The position numbers and the translations under genes are program-made. DNA of 64,000 nucleotides from Sipunculus nudus (Eukaryota; Annelida; Sipuncula; Golfingiida; Sipunculidae): contig CM049318.1 of the NCBI GenBank assembly GCA_026874595.1, forward strand, positions 19,146,241 to 19,210,240, read 5' to 3'. A model generated the notes under the pieces. It had not been told where the DNA came from, made no database searches, and saw only the letters and a list, made by a program, of their open reading frames with translations. Shown here one piece after another: positions 35,571 through 44,870 of the stretch; the stretch's first letter is position 1, and every line of letters begins with the position of its first letter.

Positions 35571-35660
35571 GCGACTTCACCCATACACGGTGCGGCATGT
35601 CGCAGGACAAGCGTGTTCTGCGACATGTCGCGCGACAAGTCGCACCGTGTATGGCGACCT
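35571..35660. repeat. Hairpin element of GCGACA/TGTCGC words
   Basis: CCATACACGGTGCGGCATGT at 35,581-35,600 is inverted, with few mismatches, at 35,633-35,654 (GACAAGTCGCACCGTGTATGG). The loop also carries TGTCGC and GCGACA words. Longer arms may exist (GTGTGAGGG at 35,511; CCTCTCACCC at 35,665), which would give a 160-bp MITE. Confidence 0.6.
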
Positions 35661-35878
35661 TTACCTCTCACCCGAATGGACCCGCATTAATTTTACAAAA
35701 GCAGGATGTATGGTCATATAACCTAATGGATAGATTGATTTGAAGCTAGTAATTAATCGATATTAAAATCGTGCAAGTGTGCAAAAATCAATTATTTTGA
35801 ATGATTTACACTCATTTTCTGTTCATTGATATACTTGTCAACATGCAGATGAAACCTGACATTTAACAATAAAATGAC

Positions 35879-35879
<1 letters not shown>

Positions 35880-35949
<70 letters not shown>
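35880..35949. repeat. (AT)n microsatellite
   Basis: About 65 bp of AT repeat bordering the left end of the foldback element. Confidence 0.95.
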
Positions 35950-37887
35950 GTCGAGGCCCAGATTAGAATCTGGCCCGATTTAAAACTGGGCCAGCCCAGA
36001 TCAAAATATTGATTTGGACTGGCCCAGTTCAAAATTCTAATCTGGGCCAGACCAGTTTTAAACTGGGCCAGCCCAGATTAAAATTTTGATCTGGGCCCGT
36101 CCAAATTAAAATTCTGTGGTGAAGACATCAGGATTTAAATCTGGTCTGGACTGATTTTAAACTGGGCTGGCCCAGATTAGAATTTTGATTTGGGCTGGTT
36201 AAGTTTACAATCCTGTGGTGGACAGATTTTAAACTGGGCCGGTCCAGATCAAAATTTTAATCTGGGCTAGCCTAGATTACAATCCTCTGGTGGACTGATT
36301 TTAAACTGGGCCTAACCAGATCAGAATCCTAATCTTATCTTAAGCTAGCTTGATTTTTTATCATCTTATATATAAAATAACACAGTAAACATTTATTCCA
36401 GATACACCATTCTGAAGGTTACAAAACACATAATAAATAAGATCATTTAAAATATTTTAATGAGGAAAAAGTTTACGAACAATGTAATGTTCTTCTTTGG
36501 TTTCATCTATTCTTCAAGCATGCAAGTTCACATTTGAACTTCACCTAAACCAACTACCATGATTAAACACAGTTTAGAATATGTGTCAGTTCTGAGACAT
36601 CTTTTTGACTTAGTATCAAAATTTTAAACTTAACTGAGATAATTTTCTGTTCTGAATATCAAAATTACATGTGTAATATTAAATATATACATGCATAATA
36701 AAATACCAGCTTTACTCATTTATAAGTGAACAAAAGTAATCAATCAGTCTAGATGCTCATTTGGGTGAGCAGCATGACATTGTGCCCTAACATGGGGCTA
36801 GGGAGAGGTTTGTGATACCATTACTGTCATTTTCAATAGCAGACAATCCACAGCTGAGAAAATGATATTGCTGTCATTTGGCAGTCTCAAAAACAGAGGT
36901 GAACATGCGTGAAAATTGGATTTAAAATTTTATTTCAGAGGGTGACAAACATGGTGGAGGTTTCACTTTGGAGTTAATAACTAAAAAAAAAGCTAATCTA
37001 TTAACTGATAACTAATCTAAATTGAAGATAGTTAAATGCTGCAATACAAATATTTTCTACCTTCATTGGTTAAAATGCTGAGTTGGTGAATATTGTTCCC
37101 ACTGTTTTATCTAAATACATTATGATCGTGTTAATAATTCACACAAATTAGCAATCAACCTAATTTATGTACACTAGATATATATTTTTCTGTTTGCTAA
37201 ATTTCAGTCACCTAATTTCAATGACTTAAGTTCAAGTATCTTAATAGATGTTTCAGGGCCTTCTTTCCTTAATATGTAGTATGATATAAAATCTAGGTCC
37301 AATGGTACAACATGGGCAAATTTTTTAATGGGTGACGGGGGGGGGGGTGGAGATCACAGACCAAAAACCCCAACTTATGATAAATGATAAATAACTTTAA
37401 ATAACAAATAAAATTTTGAATTTACAGGTCTTGGATCACAACCAATGATATTTTCATAGAACATGAATAAATTCATAAAATATTAATTATTTTTGACTTG
37501 CAATGTTTTACAAATTCTTTGAATTGATTAAAGGCCAGCTAGGTTAATATAGTGTAATTGAAGCCAGCCTAGGAGTAGATTAGGATTCTGATTTGGGCTG
37601 GTCCAGTTAAAATGCAGTCCACCACAGGATTGTTAACCTGACCCGCCCAGATCAAAATTCTAATCTGGGCCAGCCCAGTTAAAAATCAGTCAAGACCAGA
37701 TTTAAATCCTGAAGTCTTCACCACAGGATTTTAATTTGGACCGGCCCAGATCAAAATTTTAATCTGGGCTGGCCCAGTTTAAAACTGGTCTGGCCCAGAT
37801 TAGAATTTTGAACTGGGCCGGTCCAAATCAAAATTTTGATCTTGGCTGGCCCAGTTTTAAATTGGGCCAGATTCTAATCTGGGCCTC

Positions 37888-37890
<3 letters not shown>
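35950..37890. mobile_element. 1.94-kb foldback element with word-built TIRs (CTGGGCC type)
   Basis: The left arm 35,950-36,352 and right arm 37,556-37,890 are inverted copies, starting GTCGAGGCCCAGATTAGAAT and, inverted, GGCGAGGCCCAGATTAGAAT. Each arm is a chain of CCCAG/CTGGGCC words joined by A/T-rich linkers (ATTAGAAT, TTTAAAAC, ATCAAAAT, ATTAAAATT) in alternating orientation. The 1.2 kb interior is AT-rich and has no ORF. Both ends abut AT, fitting a 2-bp AT target, but the microsatellite context hides the true duplication. Superfamily not assigned. Confidence 0.8.

Positions 37891-37940
<50 letters not shown>
37891..37940. repeat. (AT)n microsatellite
   Basis: AT tract between the foldback element and the gypsy 5' LTR. 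Confidence 0.95.
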
Positions 37941-37943
<3 letters not shown>

Positions 37944-38275
37944 AATGATTTTATATCTTATAGCAGTGAGGAATCTGTATACCAGTAGATAATTGAGTGG
38001 TCTTAATTGATTACGGCAGGCAGCTGGGAACCCCTGCTGTGAGGTGACAGTGACCAGCTTGTGTGTACTGGTGTCCCCAGGCTCATAGGGGTCACCCAGA
38101 GGATAACAGGCCTGTTGCTGACATGATAGATTAGGGGGCGTGTATGTGTGATATATCCATGTATGCAGGGGTGGGGTCCTCACCCGGCAGTGTATCTTTG
38201 ATTTTTGACCAGTAAAGACCTAGTAGAAAACCAGCAGTGCTTTTCTTCTGTTTGTGAACTCGGTTGCACGTTACA
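37941..38275 (+). repeat. Gypsy 5' LTR (335 bp)
   Basis: Starts TGTAATGATT and ends GCACGTTACA, with TGTAA/TTACA inverted ends. Base-for-base the same as the 3' LTR by eye. Confidence 0.95.
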
Positions 38276-38276
38276 T

Positions 38277-38294
38277 TGGTGGCAGCGGTGGGAT
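38277..38294 (+). promoter_or_regulatory. Gypsy primer-binding site
   Basis: TGGTGGCAGCGGTGGGAT starts one base after the LTR, where minus-strand synthesis is primed. The TGG start fits the CCA end of a tRNA; the tRNA species is not identified. Confidence 0.65.
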
Positions 38295-38310
38295 ATATTA
38301 CCCAGAAAAC

Positions 38311-39390
38311 ATGTCTAGTGATGAAGAAGTTGTGTTTAAGCAGACTGTTGACACAAATGAAGTGAAACCATCGCCCCAAGTGTCAGGGGACTGGTTTGAT
38401 AGACTGGAAGAAAGACTCTGTAATAAGGTGGGGGAACAACTGGAAAACATGTGGCTGAAAGTAGATCATGTAGCCAGGAAGATGTCGGAGAAACATGATG
38501 CACTCCTACACCTAGAAAAACAACAAGGTGGTAGTAAATCAGAAGGTCTGGACGATACTGATACAAAACATCCTGTTGTAGTTCGGACAACACCTATGGT
38601 TAAAACAACAGTAAGACCACCCCTTTATGATGGGAGTAGCCCATGGGAGGACTACGAAACACAGTTTGGTATCATATCAGACTTAAATGCCTGGAAAACA
38701 GAAGAAAAAGCTATGCATTTAGCTGCAAGCCTAGCAGGTCCAGCTCGTGGAGTTTTAGCAGACTTAGATCAGCCTGGACAGCGTAATTATGATTGCCTTG
38801 TGACAGCCATGCGTTCAAGGTATGGAGTAGATCAGCAGGCTGAACTCTTCCGTGCGCAGTTGAAAACTCTTGTCAGGAGACGGGACGAAAGCCTACAGGA
38901 GCTGGCACAAAATATCAAAAGACTAACAAGGATGGCTTACCCAGATGCTACGACGAAACTTCGGGACACGCTGGCATGTGACCATTTTGTGGATGCCATA
39001 CCTGACAGGGATACACGCTGGAAAATTAAACAATCCCGCCCCACTTCATTTGAGGAAACTTTAAAAATCGCAATGGAGTTGGAGGCTTTCCAGCAAGCAG
39101 CAAGTCAAGGTGGGAGACAAATAAGGGCAGCACATCCTCAAGTAAGTACAGCACACACCCCACATCTTAAAGACACCATAAGGCAAGTACTACAAGAAGA
39201 ACTGAGAAATATGAGAATCAGAGACAGTCCAAATAGGAATGTTGCCTGTTGGGAATGTGGTGTAGTTGGCCACATTCGTCGTAATTGTCCCCATAACCAA
39301 AGACAGAGAACAGATAACAGACAAGTGCAGCAGGGAAACGCCCAAATGTCAAGTTCACAGGCCGAAACTTGGCAGGACAGGAGGCAATAA
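38311..39390 (+). CDS. gag: Gag polyprotein of the gypsy element
   Basis: Structural protein of the virus-like particle, 359 residues from the ATG at 38,311. An in-frame upstream reading from GTG at 38,254 overlaps the LTR and PBS and is rejected. The N-terminal third is acidic and charged. The middle resembles a retrotransposon capsid: PPLYDGSSPWEDYETQF, then helical text with AASLAGPARGVL and SRYG, and RRDESLQELAQNIKRL further on. Near the C-terminus is one CCHC zinc knuckle, CWECGVVGHIRRNC (about residues 314-327), the nucleocapsid RNA-binding motif. The frame ends with TAA at 39,388 inside the overlap with pol, after the slippery heptamer at 39,333. Some copies end here; a minority should read on into pol. 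Confidence 0.92.
   Translation: MSSDEEVVFKQTVDTNEVKPSPQVSGDWFDRLEERLCNKVGEQLENMWLKVDHVARKMSEKHDALLHLEKQQGGSKSEGLDDTDTKHPVVVRTTPMVKTTVRPPLYDGSSPWEDYETQFGIISDLNAWKTEEKAMHLAASLAGPARGVLADLDQPGQRNYDCLVTAMRSRYGVDQQAELFRAQLKTLVRRRDESLQELAQNIKRLTRMAYPDATTKLRDTLACDHFVDAIPDRDTRWKIKQSRPTSFEETLKIAMELEAFQQAASQGGRQIRAAHPQVSTAHTPHLKDTIRQVLQEELRNMRIRDSPNRNVACWECGVVGHIRRNCPHNQRQRTDNRQVQQGNAQMSSSQAETWQDRRQ
39318..39390 (+). promoter_or_regulatory. -1 programmed frameshift region between gag and pol
   Basis: The pol frame is open from 39,318, after TAA at 39,315, and gag stops at 39,390. The two therefore overlap by 73 nt in a -1 relation. In gag phase the overlap contains the slippery heptamer G-GGA-AAC (39,333-39,339), a perfect X-XXY-YYZ site. 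Seven bases later TGTCAAGTT (39,347-39,355) can pair with AACTTGGCA (39,366-39,374) as a 9-bp stem with one G-U and a 10-base loop. Heptamer, 5-9 base spacer and stem are the standard parts of -1 frameshifting (known). Confidence 0.85.
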
Positions 39391-42300
39391 ATTCTTTATT
39401 GCCCGAATTTAGGCCTACGGCACCCCATGCTAAAACCAGTACCCTGGACTCTATAGGTGATGGGCTATTTATCAGTGGCAACATTGAAGAAATTCCGGTC
39501 TCTTTCTTGATTGATACAGGTGCCAATATTAGCATAATAAGATCCGATGTATATCAAAACATCAGTGAACAAACAAGACCTGAACTCACAGCTGTGAATA
39601 GTCACCTTATCTCTGCAACTGGACAGACTTCTCCATTTTTGGGTCATGGCTGCTTCAATTTTTCCATGGGTAAACAAACACTGAAACAAAGATTTTGGGT
39701 GGCGGATATACAAAATGAGGTAATATTAGGTCTGGATTTTCTATCACAGCCATTTTGTGACCTTTCTGTCAGGGAAAATCAGCTATTGGTCAATGGTGAA
39801 ATTTTACCTCTATCACGGACTGCATCAAATGCTCCTGCAGTGTGTCGAGTGTCTGTCGCGGAAACTACTGTTATTCCACCAAACAGTGAGGTGATTTTAC
39901 CTGGGAAAATTACTGATGGTAAAGAGACTAACTGGGTCCAAACCACATGTATTATAGAACCTTGTCCCAGATTCCAAGAAAAGTGTAACCTGCTTCTTGC
40001 TAAAGCTGTTGTGGATTCCGGCAATAAAGTGATACCATTGAGGGTTATGAATTTGACCAATGAACCAAAGACAATTTATACTAATACCTTTGCTGCTTTC
40101 TGTGAACCAGTTACAAGTGTAACAAATACAAGTGACTGTCAGACAACCAAAATTGAAAGTAACCATTCATCTGTCCCCGGCCATCTGGAAGAACTGATAG
40201 CCGAAACTGGACAATGCTTATCTAGTGATCAGAAAGATAAAGTGACACAACTTATCCTCCAATACCGTGATGTGTTTGCGGCCTCTTCTGAAGAACTTGG
40301 TCAAACAAACTTAACAAAACACAAGATCAACACAGGTTCAGCTCCACCCATTAGACAACCAGCAAGACGCCTGCCTTTACATAAACGTGAACAAGCGACA
40401 AATGAACTAGACAAAATGTTGAAAAAGGGAATTGTAGAACCTTCAAGGAGTCCGTGGGCCTCTCCCATTGTTTTGGTGACCAAGCGTGATGGATCTGTAA
40501 GGTTCTGTGTTGATTATCGCCGACTGAATGATGTGACCATGAAAGATGCTTATCCCCTTCCGCGAATTGATATGTCTTTAGATGCTCTCTCTGGATCAAA
40601 ATGGTTTTCTACATTGGATCTTCAAAGTGGATATTGGCAGGTGGAAATGGACGAGAATGATCGTGAGAAAACAGCTTTTACTATTGGTGATGGGGGGCTC
40701 TATCAATTTACTGTCATGCCATTCGGCTTGACCAATGCCCCAGCAACTTTTGAACGATTAATGGAAAGGGTTTTAGCAGGCTTATCATGGAATGTGTGTT
40801 TGGTTTACCTAGATGACATAATAGTCCATGCGGAAACCTTCACTGATGCAATAGCAAGGCTTGAACTTGTGTTCAAAAGACTACATGCAGCGGGCCTCAA
40901 ACTCAGTCCAAAGAAATGTAAATTGTTTCGAAGGCGGGTGTCATTTCTGGGCCATGTGGTTGGTGAGGAAGGACTAGAAACAGACCCAAATAAAATAACC
41001 GCGGTCCGAGATTGGCCAGTTCCATCAAACGTAACCCAGCTTCGTAGTTTCCTGGGCTTAAGTTCCTACTACAGGCGTTTTGTGCAAAACTTTGCGACCA
41101 TTGCAGCACCATTACATCGGTTGAGTGAACGCGGATGTAAATACAGATGGTCAAATGAATGTCAAGAAGCTTTTGATAAACTAAAGTCAATTCTCACAAA
41201 AGCGCCAATTCTGGCGTATCCAGTATTGGGCAAACAGTTTATACTAGATACAGATGCAAGCAAATGTGGAATAGGTGCTGTGTTATCACAAATTCAAAAT
41301 GGAGAGGAACGTGTTGTGTCTTATTACAGCAGAACTTTAACAAAAGCTGAGCGCAACTATTGTGTAACTCGCAGAGAGCTGCTTGCTTTAGTAGAAGCAG
41401 TGCGTCACCATCACCATTACCTATACGGGCACAAATTTCACATCCGCACAGATCATGGTTCCCTTCAGTGGCTAATGAGATTCAAGCAACCTGAGGGTCA
41501 GTTGGCCAGATGGTTAGAAATACTCGGGACTTATGATTTTGAGGTAACTTATCGACCTGGAATTAGACACAACAATGCAGATTCTCTTTCGCGCCGACCC
41601 TGTGAAACAGATCTTTGTGTTCACTGCGAGCGGGCTGAAACAAAAGAAGAAAAAGGAAATGATGAGCCAGTGCGACAAGCAAGGGTTGTTCAAAAGCCTA
41701 CATCATCAACTTGCAAGTATGCAATATTCACAAATATTCTACAGTTTTTCATACTGACCTGGCTATGCATGAAAAGCTCCCTCAGCCAATTAGTTACCAC
41801 ATGTAAGATCAGTGATAATAGAGAAAATAAATGTGCTGCCTTAACAAGAAGCCAGAACAGGGATCACTGTCATGATGAACCGTGGGTCCAGACATGGACA
41901 AACATAGAGCTACGAGATGCCCAGTTAAATGACCGTGAGCTGTGTGAAGTGATTGCCTGGAAGGAGGCTAACACAGAGAGGCCAGCATGGTCAGAGGTGT
42001 CCTCAGCTGGCCCTAAGTTAAAGTCATACTGGTCCCAGTGGGAGCTGCTTGTGATAAGGGATGGTGTATTATATCGGCAGTGGGAGTCTGTGTCTGGTGA
42101 GAGCTTCACATACAAACTAGTGGTCCCAATAGATTTAAGGCCTACTGTTTTAAAGCAGCTTCATAATTCAATCACTGGTGGTCATCTGGGGGTTAATAAA
42201 ACATTAGCTAAGATCAGAGACAGATACCACTGGGTTGGTCTGCGAACAGATGTGGAAAAGTGGTGTAGGCAATGTGAGACTTGTGCTAAAAGAAAGAAAG

Positions 42301-43232
42301 CAACTCGGTCAGGCAAGGCACCAATGCAGACATATAATGTGGGTGCTCCCATGGAAAGAACCGCCATTGATATCCTAGGACCCCTCCCTGAAAGTGCACA
42401 AGGAAATAGGTTTATCCTTGTGGTATCTGATTATTTTACAAAGTGGACTGAAGCATTTCCTTTAAAAAATCAAGAATCTTCAACAGTCGCTGATGTGTTG
42501 GATAAGCAGTACTTTTCGAGGTTTGGATTGCCATCACAGCTACATTCCGATCAAGGTAGGAATTTTGAAGCCAAATTGTTTAAGGAGATGTGTCAGCTTC
42601 TTGATATTGACAAGACGCGTACCACAGCCCTTCACCCACAATCTGATGGCATGGTGGAACGGTTTAATAGAACTTTAGAAGACATGCTATCAAAATATGT
42701 AAATCAAAATCAAAGGGACTGGGATGAACACTTGTCTTTGCTTATGATGGCCTACCGCTCTTCTGTTCATGAAACCACCGGTCATACACCATGCCAGCTA
42801 ATGCTGGGCAGAAATCCGAAACTTCCCATTGATGTGGTAATGGGCAGTCCTGTAGAACCAACTGGGAATGATGTGTCGGAGTATGTGTACTCACTACAAC
42901 AGGGAATGTCAAGAATACATGAATTTGCGCGGCAAAATATTAAATCCATGTCGGACAAACAGAAAAAGAATTATGATCATCGTGCGGCTTCTGTGTGTTA
43001 CAAAACAGGTGATGCTGTGTGGCTGTATAACCCTCAGCGCAAGAAAGGACTCACGCCAAAACTACAGTTTTTATGGGATGGACCTTATGTCATTATAAAT
43101 AGACTCAGTGATGTGGTGTACAGAATTAAGAAAAATCAAAAAGCCACTCCTAAAGTGGTCCATGTTGACAGGCTAAAGCCATATCAAGGTGAAAACAAAC
43201 CCGATTGGTTCCAGACTGATGCAAAAAATTGA
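39318..43232 (+). CDS. pol: Pol polyprotein (protease, RT, RNase H, integrase) of the gypsy element
   Basis: About 1,300 residues, made as a Gag-Pol fusion by -1 frameshifting. No ATG starts this frame in the overlap (the first plausible codon at 39,369 is TTG). Numbering from 39,369: aspartic protease active site DTGA at 49-52; RT with VRFCVDYRRLND near 376 and catalytic YLDD at 480-483. RNase H has its first Asp at 627 (DTDAS). The integrase HHCC zinc finger is at about 934-970, followed by the core D1001, D1061, E1097 with the exact D-35-E spacing. A GPY motif near 1,238 follows; there is no chromodomain after it. Between RNase H and integrase is a Cys pair (CVHC) and an unusual hydrophobic stretch (FTNILQFFILTWLCM, near 785-800). 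All motifs and the frame are intact. Confidence 0.95.
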   Translation, partial: QTSAAGKRPNVKFTGRNLAGQEAINSLLPEFRPTAPHAKTSTLDSIGDGLFISGNIEEIPVSFLIDTGANISIIRSDVYQNISEQTRPELTAVNSHLISATGQTSPFLGHGCFNFSMGKQTLKQRFWVADIQNEVILGLDFLSQPFCDLSVRENQLLVNGEILPLSRTASNAPAVCRVSVAETTVIPPNSEVILPGKITDGKETNWVQTTCIIEPCPRFQEKCNLLLAKAVVDSGNKVIPLRVMNLTNEPKTIYTNTFAAFCEPVTSVTNTSDCQTTKIESNHSSVPGHLEELIAETGQCLSSDQKDKVTQLILQYRDVFAASSEELGQTNLTKHKINTGSAPPIRQPARRLPLHKREQATNELDKMLKKGIVEPSRSPWASPIVLVTKRDGSVRFCVDYRRLNDVTMKDAYPLPRIDMSLDALSGSKWFSTLDLQSGYWQVEMDENDREKTAFTIGDGGLYQFTVMPFGLTNAPATFERLMERVLAGLSWNVCLVYLDDIIVHAETFTDAIARLELVFKRLHAAGLKLSPKKCKLFRRRVSFLGHVVGEEGLETDPNKITAVRDWPVPSNVTQLRSFLGLSSYYRRFVQNFATIAAPLHRLSERGCKYRWSNECQEAFDKLKSILTKAPILAYPVLGKQFILDTDASKCGIGAVLSQIQNGEERVVSYYSRTLTKAERNYCVTRRELLALVEAVRHHHHYLYGHKFHIRTDHGSLQWLMRFKQPEGQLARWLEILGTYDFEVTYRPGIRHNNADSLSRRPCETDLCVHCERAETKEEKGNDEPVRQARVVQKPTSSTCKYAIFTNILQFFILTWLCMKSSLSQLVTTCKISDNRENKCAALTRSQNRDHCHDEPWVQTWTNIELRDAQLNDRELCEVIAWKEANTERPAWSEVSSAGPKLKSYWSQWELLVIRDGVLYRQWESVSGESFTYKLVVPIDLRPTVLKQLHNSITGGHLGVNKTLAKIRDRYHWVGLRTDVEKWCRQCETCAKRKKATRSGKAPMQTYNVGAPMERTAIDILGPLPESAQGNRFILVVSDYFTKWTEAFPLKNQESSTVADVLDKQYFSRFGLPSQLHSDQGRNFEAKLFKEMCQLLDIDKTRTTALHPQSDGMVERFNRTLEDMLSKYVNQNQRDWDEHLSLLMMAYRSSVHETTGHTPCQLMLGRNPKLPIDVVMGSPVEPTGNDVSEYVYSLQQGMSRIHEFARQNIKSMSDKQKKNYDHRAASVCYKTGDAVWLYNPQRKKGLTPKLQFLWDGPYVIINRLSDVVYRIKKNQKATPKVVHVDRLKPYQGENKPDWFQTDAKN

Positions 43233-43578
43233 ATTTATTATTACGCAGTTTTACTGAGATTGTAATCAGCGTAATATTTACTTGTATTATTATTTTTTTT
43301 ATGTTGTTATTCTAGTTTTAGGCGGATGGTTATATTACAAGAACCACTTGTCATGTTTATTTTCCAAGTGTTCAACTTTTTAAGAGTAAAATATTAGTAA
43401 GACTACAGTGGTCACCTCTTGGAGTTCACAGCAATGTTGTTTAGTAAATTCCCCTCAATTAACTGTGAATGTGACTGTAAGTACCTAAGTTTATATTCAT
43501 TCAAATCTCTTGTTATATCATTGTTATATCTCAATTATAATTTCATTTCTTTGAATGCGAGGACGCATTCTTTCTTTT

Positions 43579-43591
43579 AAGGGGGGAGCAG
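43579..43591 (+). promoter_or_regulatory. Gypsy polypurine tract
   Basis: AAGGGGGGAGCAG immediately precedes the 3' LTR, the expected place for the plus-strand primer. 43,233-43,578 is a non-coding tail after pol. Confidence 0.85.
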
Positions 43592-43923
43592 TGTAATGAT
43601 TTTATATCTTATAGCAGTGAGGAATCTGTATACCAGTAGATAATTGAGTGGTCTTAATTGATTACGGCAGGCAGCTGGGAACCCCTGCTGTGAGGTGACA
43701 GTGACCAGCTTGTGTGTACTGGTGTCCCCAGGCTCATAGGGGTCACCCAGAGGATAACAGGCCTGTTGCTGACATGATAGATTAGGGGGCGTGTATGTGT
43801 GATATATCCATGTATGCAGGGGTGGGGTCCTCACCCGGCAGTGTATCTTTGATTTTTGACCAGTAAAGACCTAGTAGAAAACCAGCAGTGCTTTTCTTCT
43901 GTTTGTGAACTCGGTTGCACGTT

Positions 43924-43926
<3 letters not shown>
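43592..43926 (+). repeat. Gypsy 3' LTR (335 bp)
   Basis: Same length and, by eye, same sequence as the 5' LTR; ends GTTACA and runs into AT repeats. Confidence 0.95.

Positions 43927-43976
<50 letters not shown>
43927..43976. repeat. (AT)n microsatellite
   Basis: AT tract after the gypsy 3' LTR. With 35,880-35,949 and 37,891-37,940 it looks like one tract split by two insertions. Confidence 0.95.
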
Positions 43977-43977
<1 letters not shown>

Positions 43978-44540
43978 TGATTAAAATGCAGCACATACTT
44001 TTGATTAAACTAAAGAAATTTTATCTTTTTCAATACAAAAATAAATAAATAATTTTTATCATTTTTTTATCATAATTTTATTAATTTTTATTTCATAATT
44101 TTATTTCTAACACGTAGAAATACCAATGCATAGAGTTAGTTGAACAAATCATTATCTAGATACAATGAAGAACTTTTATTAGGACAGATAGTTAGCCTTA
44201 CTTGACCTTTTTCGAAATTGAAATATATTAAACTTAAAGAATGACAGTTTGGTGTCTTTTCAATAAACTACAGTGCTATAAAGTATTTAATTTGTGATTT
44301 TTTTACATGTTTATGGATTATAATTTATTTTAAATAACTATAATGAACACTGAGAGTCAATGCATTGTCATCACAGATAACTGATGTTCAACCAAGTTTT
44401 GACCAAGTTTACAATTTAACTGAAAAAAAAGCTTAATTTTGTTATACAAAATTTATATAATCACCAATGCTGACAAAAGACAAATGATTTATATACATAA
44501 GTTTGACTCGTATGTAAAATGGAAATAAAAACGTTACAAG
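43977..44540. other. Gene-free AT-rich stretch upstream of the P4H-like gene
   Basis: Very AT-rich; I see no element or exon. Confidence 0.5.
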
Positions 44541-44870
44541 ATCTGACGTTCGCTTGCTGTCACGTGACTGGGGCACCTGAAATTAACATCCTACGTGTAC
44601 TCAAAAGGTATTCCATTTATGCCTAACGATGCGTGACGGATTGTGAGTTGGTGAGTATATGCGTACATAGCGGACACACTACGGGTTGTACGGCCACATC
44701 AAAATCGTCCGTGTCTTAATTATAGGGTTAACGTCAGGCCAAAAGAAGGCCGCGTACACTCTGCGTGTATTTTGGAATATGTTAGTGTCAAAATATTCAT
44801 TTTGACAGACTTGTGAATACTTGCGCTGAGGATATCGCGTGTTGGCACAGGAACCGCGCGGTCATAAAAG
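44540..44870 (+). promoter_or_regulatory. Probable promoter and first 5' UTR exon of the P4H-like gene
   Basis: An abrupt CpG-richer block (for example GATGCGTGACGG, GGAACCGCGCGG) in AT-rich surroundings, ending in a good donor AAAAG|GTAACT at 44,870. It lies upstream of, and in the same orientation as, the next gene. The transcription start is not visible, so promoter and exon cannot be separated. The link to the coding exons is inferred. Confidence 0.4.
44559..44568. promoter_or_regulatory. E-box palindrome GTCACGTGAC
   Basis: GTCACGTGAC is the 10-bp CLEAR/USF-type E-box bound by MiT/TFE and USF bHLH-zip factors (known). About 25 bp downstream TACGTG (44,592-44,597) contains the ACGTG core of hypoxia-response elements. 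Function here is inferred. Confidence 0.4.

Larger units (their letters stand above)
37941..43926 (+). mobile_element. Complete Ty3/gypsy LTR retrotransposon (5,986 bp)
   Basis: It consists of a 335-bp LTR, a PBS, gag, pol joined by a -1 frameshift, a polypurine tract and a 335-bp LTR. The LTRs read as identical, both open frames are unbroken and all catalytic residues I looked for are present. RNase H precedes integrase, which places it in Ty3/gypsy (Metaviridae) rather than Ty1/copia. No envelope-like frame follows pol. Flanks are AT microsatellite on both sides, consistent with a short ATAT target duplication. It is likely recent and possibly still active. Confidence 0.95.

Noticed and set aside
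38254-38310. Upstream GTG start for gag
   Set aside because: It would translate the LTR end and the primer-binding site; the first ATG at 38,311 gives the standard arrangement.
39369-39371. TTG as the start of pol
   Set aside because: The frame is open upstream into a slippery heptamer with a downstream stem; frameshifting explains expression better.
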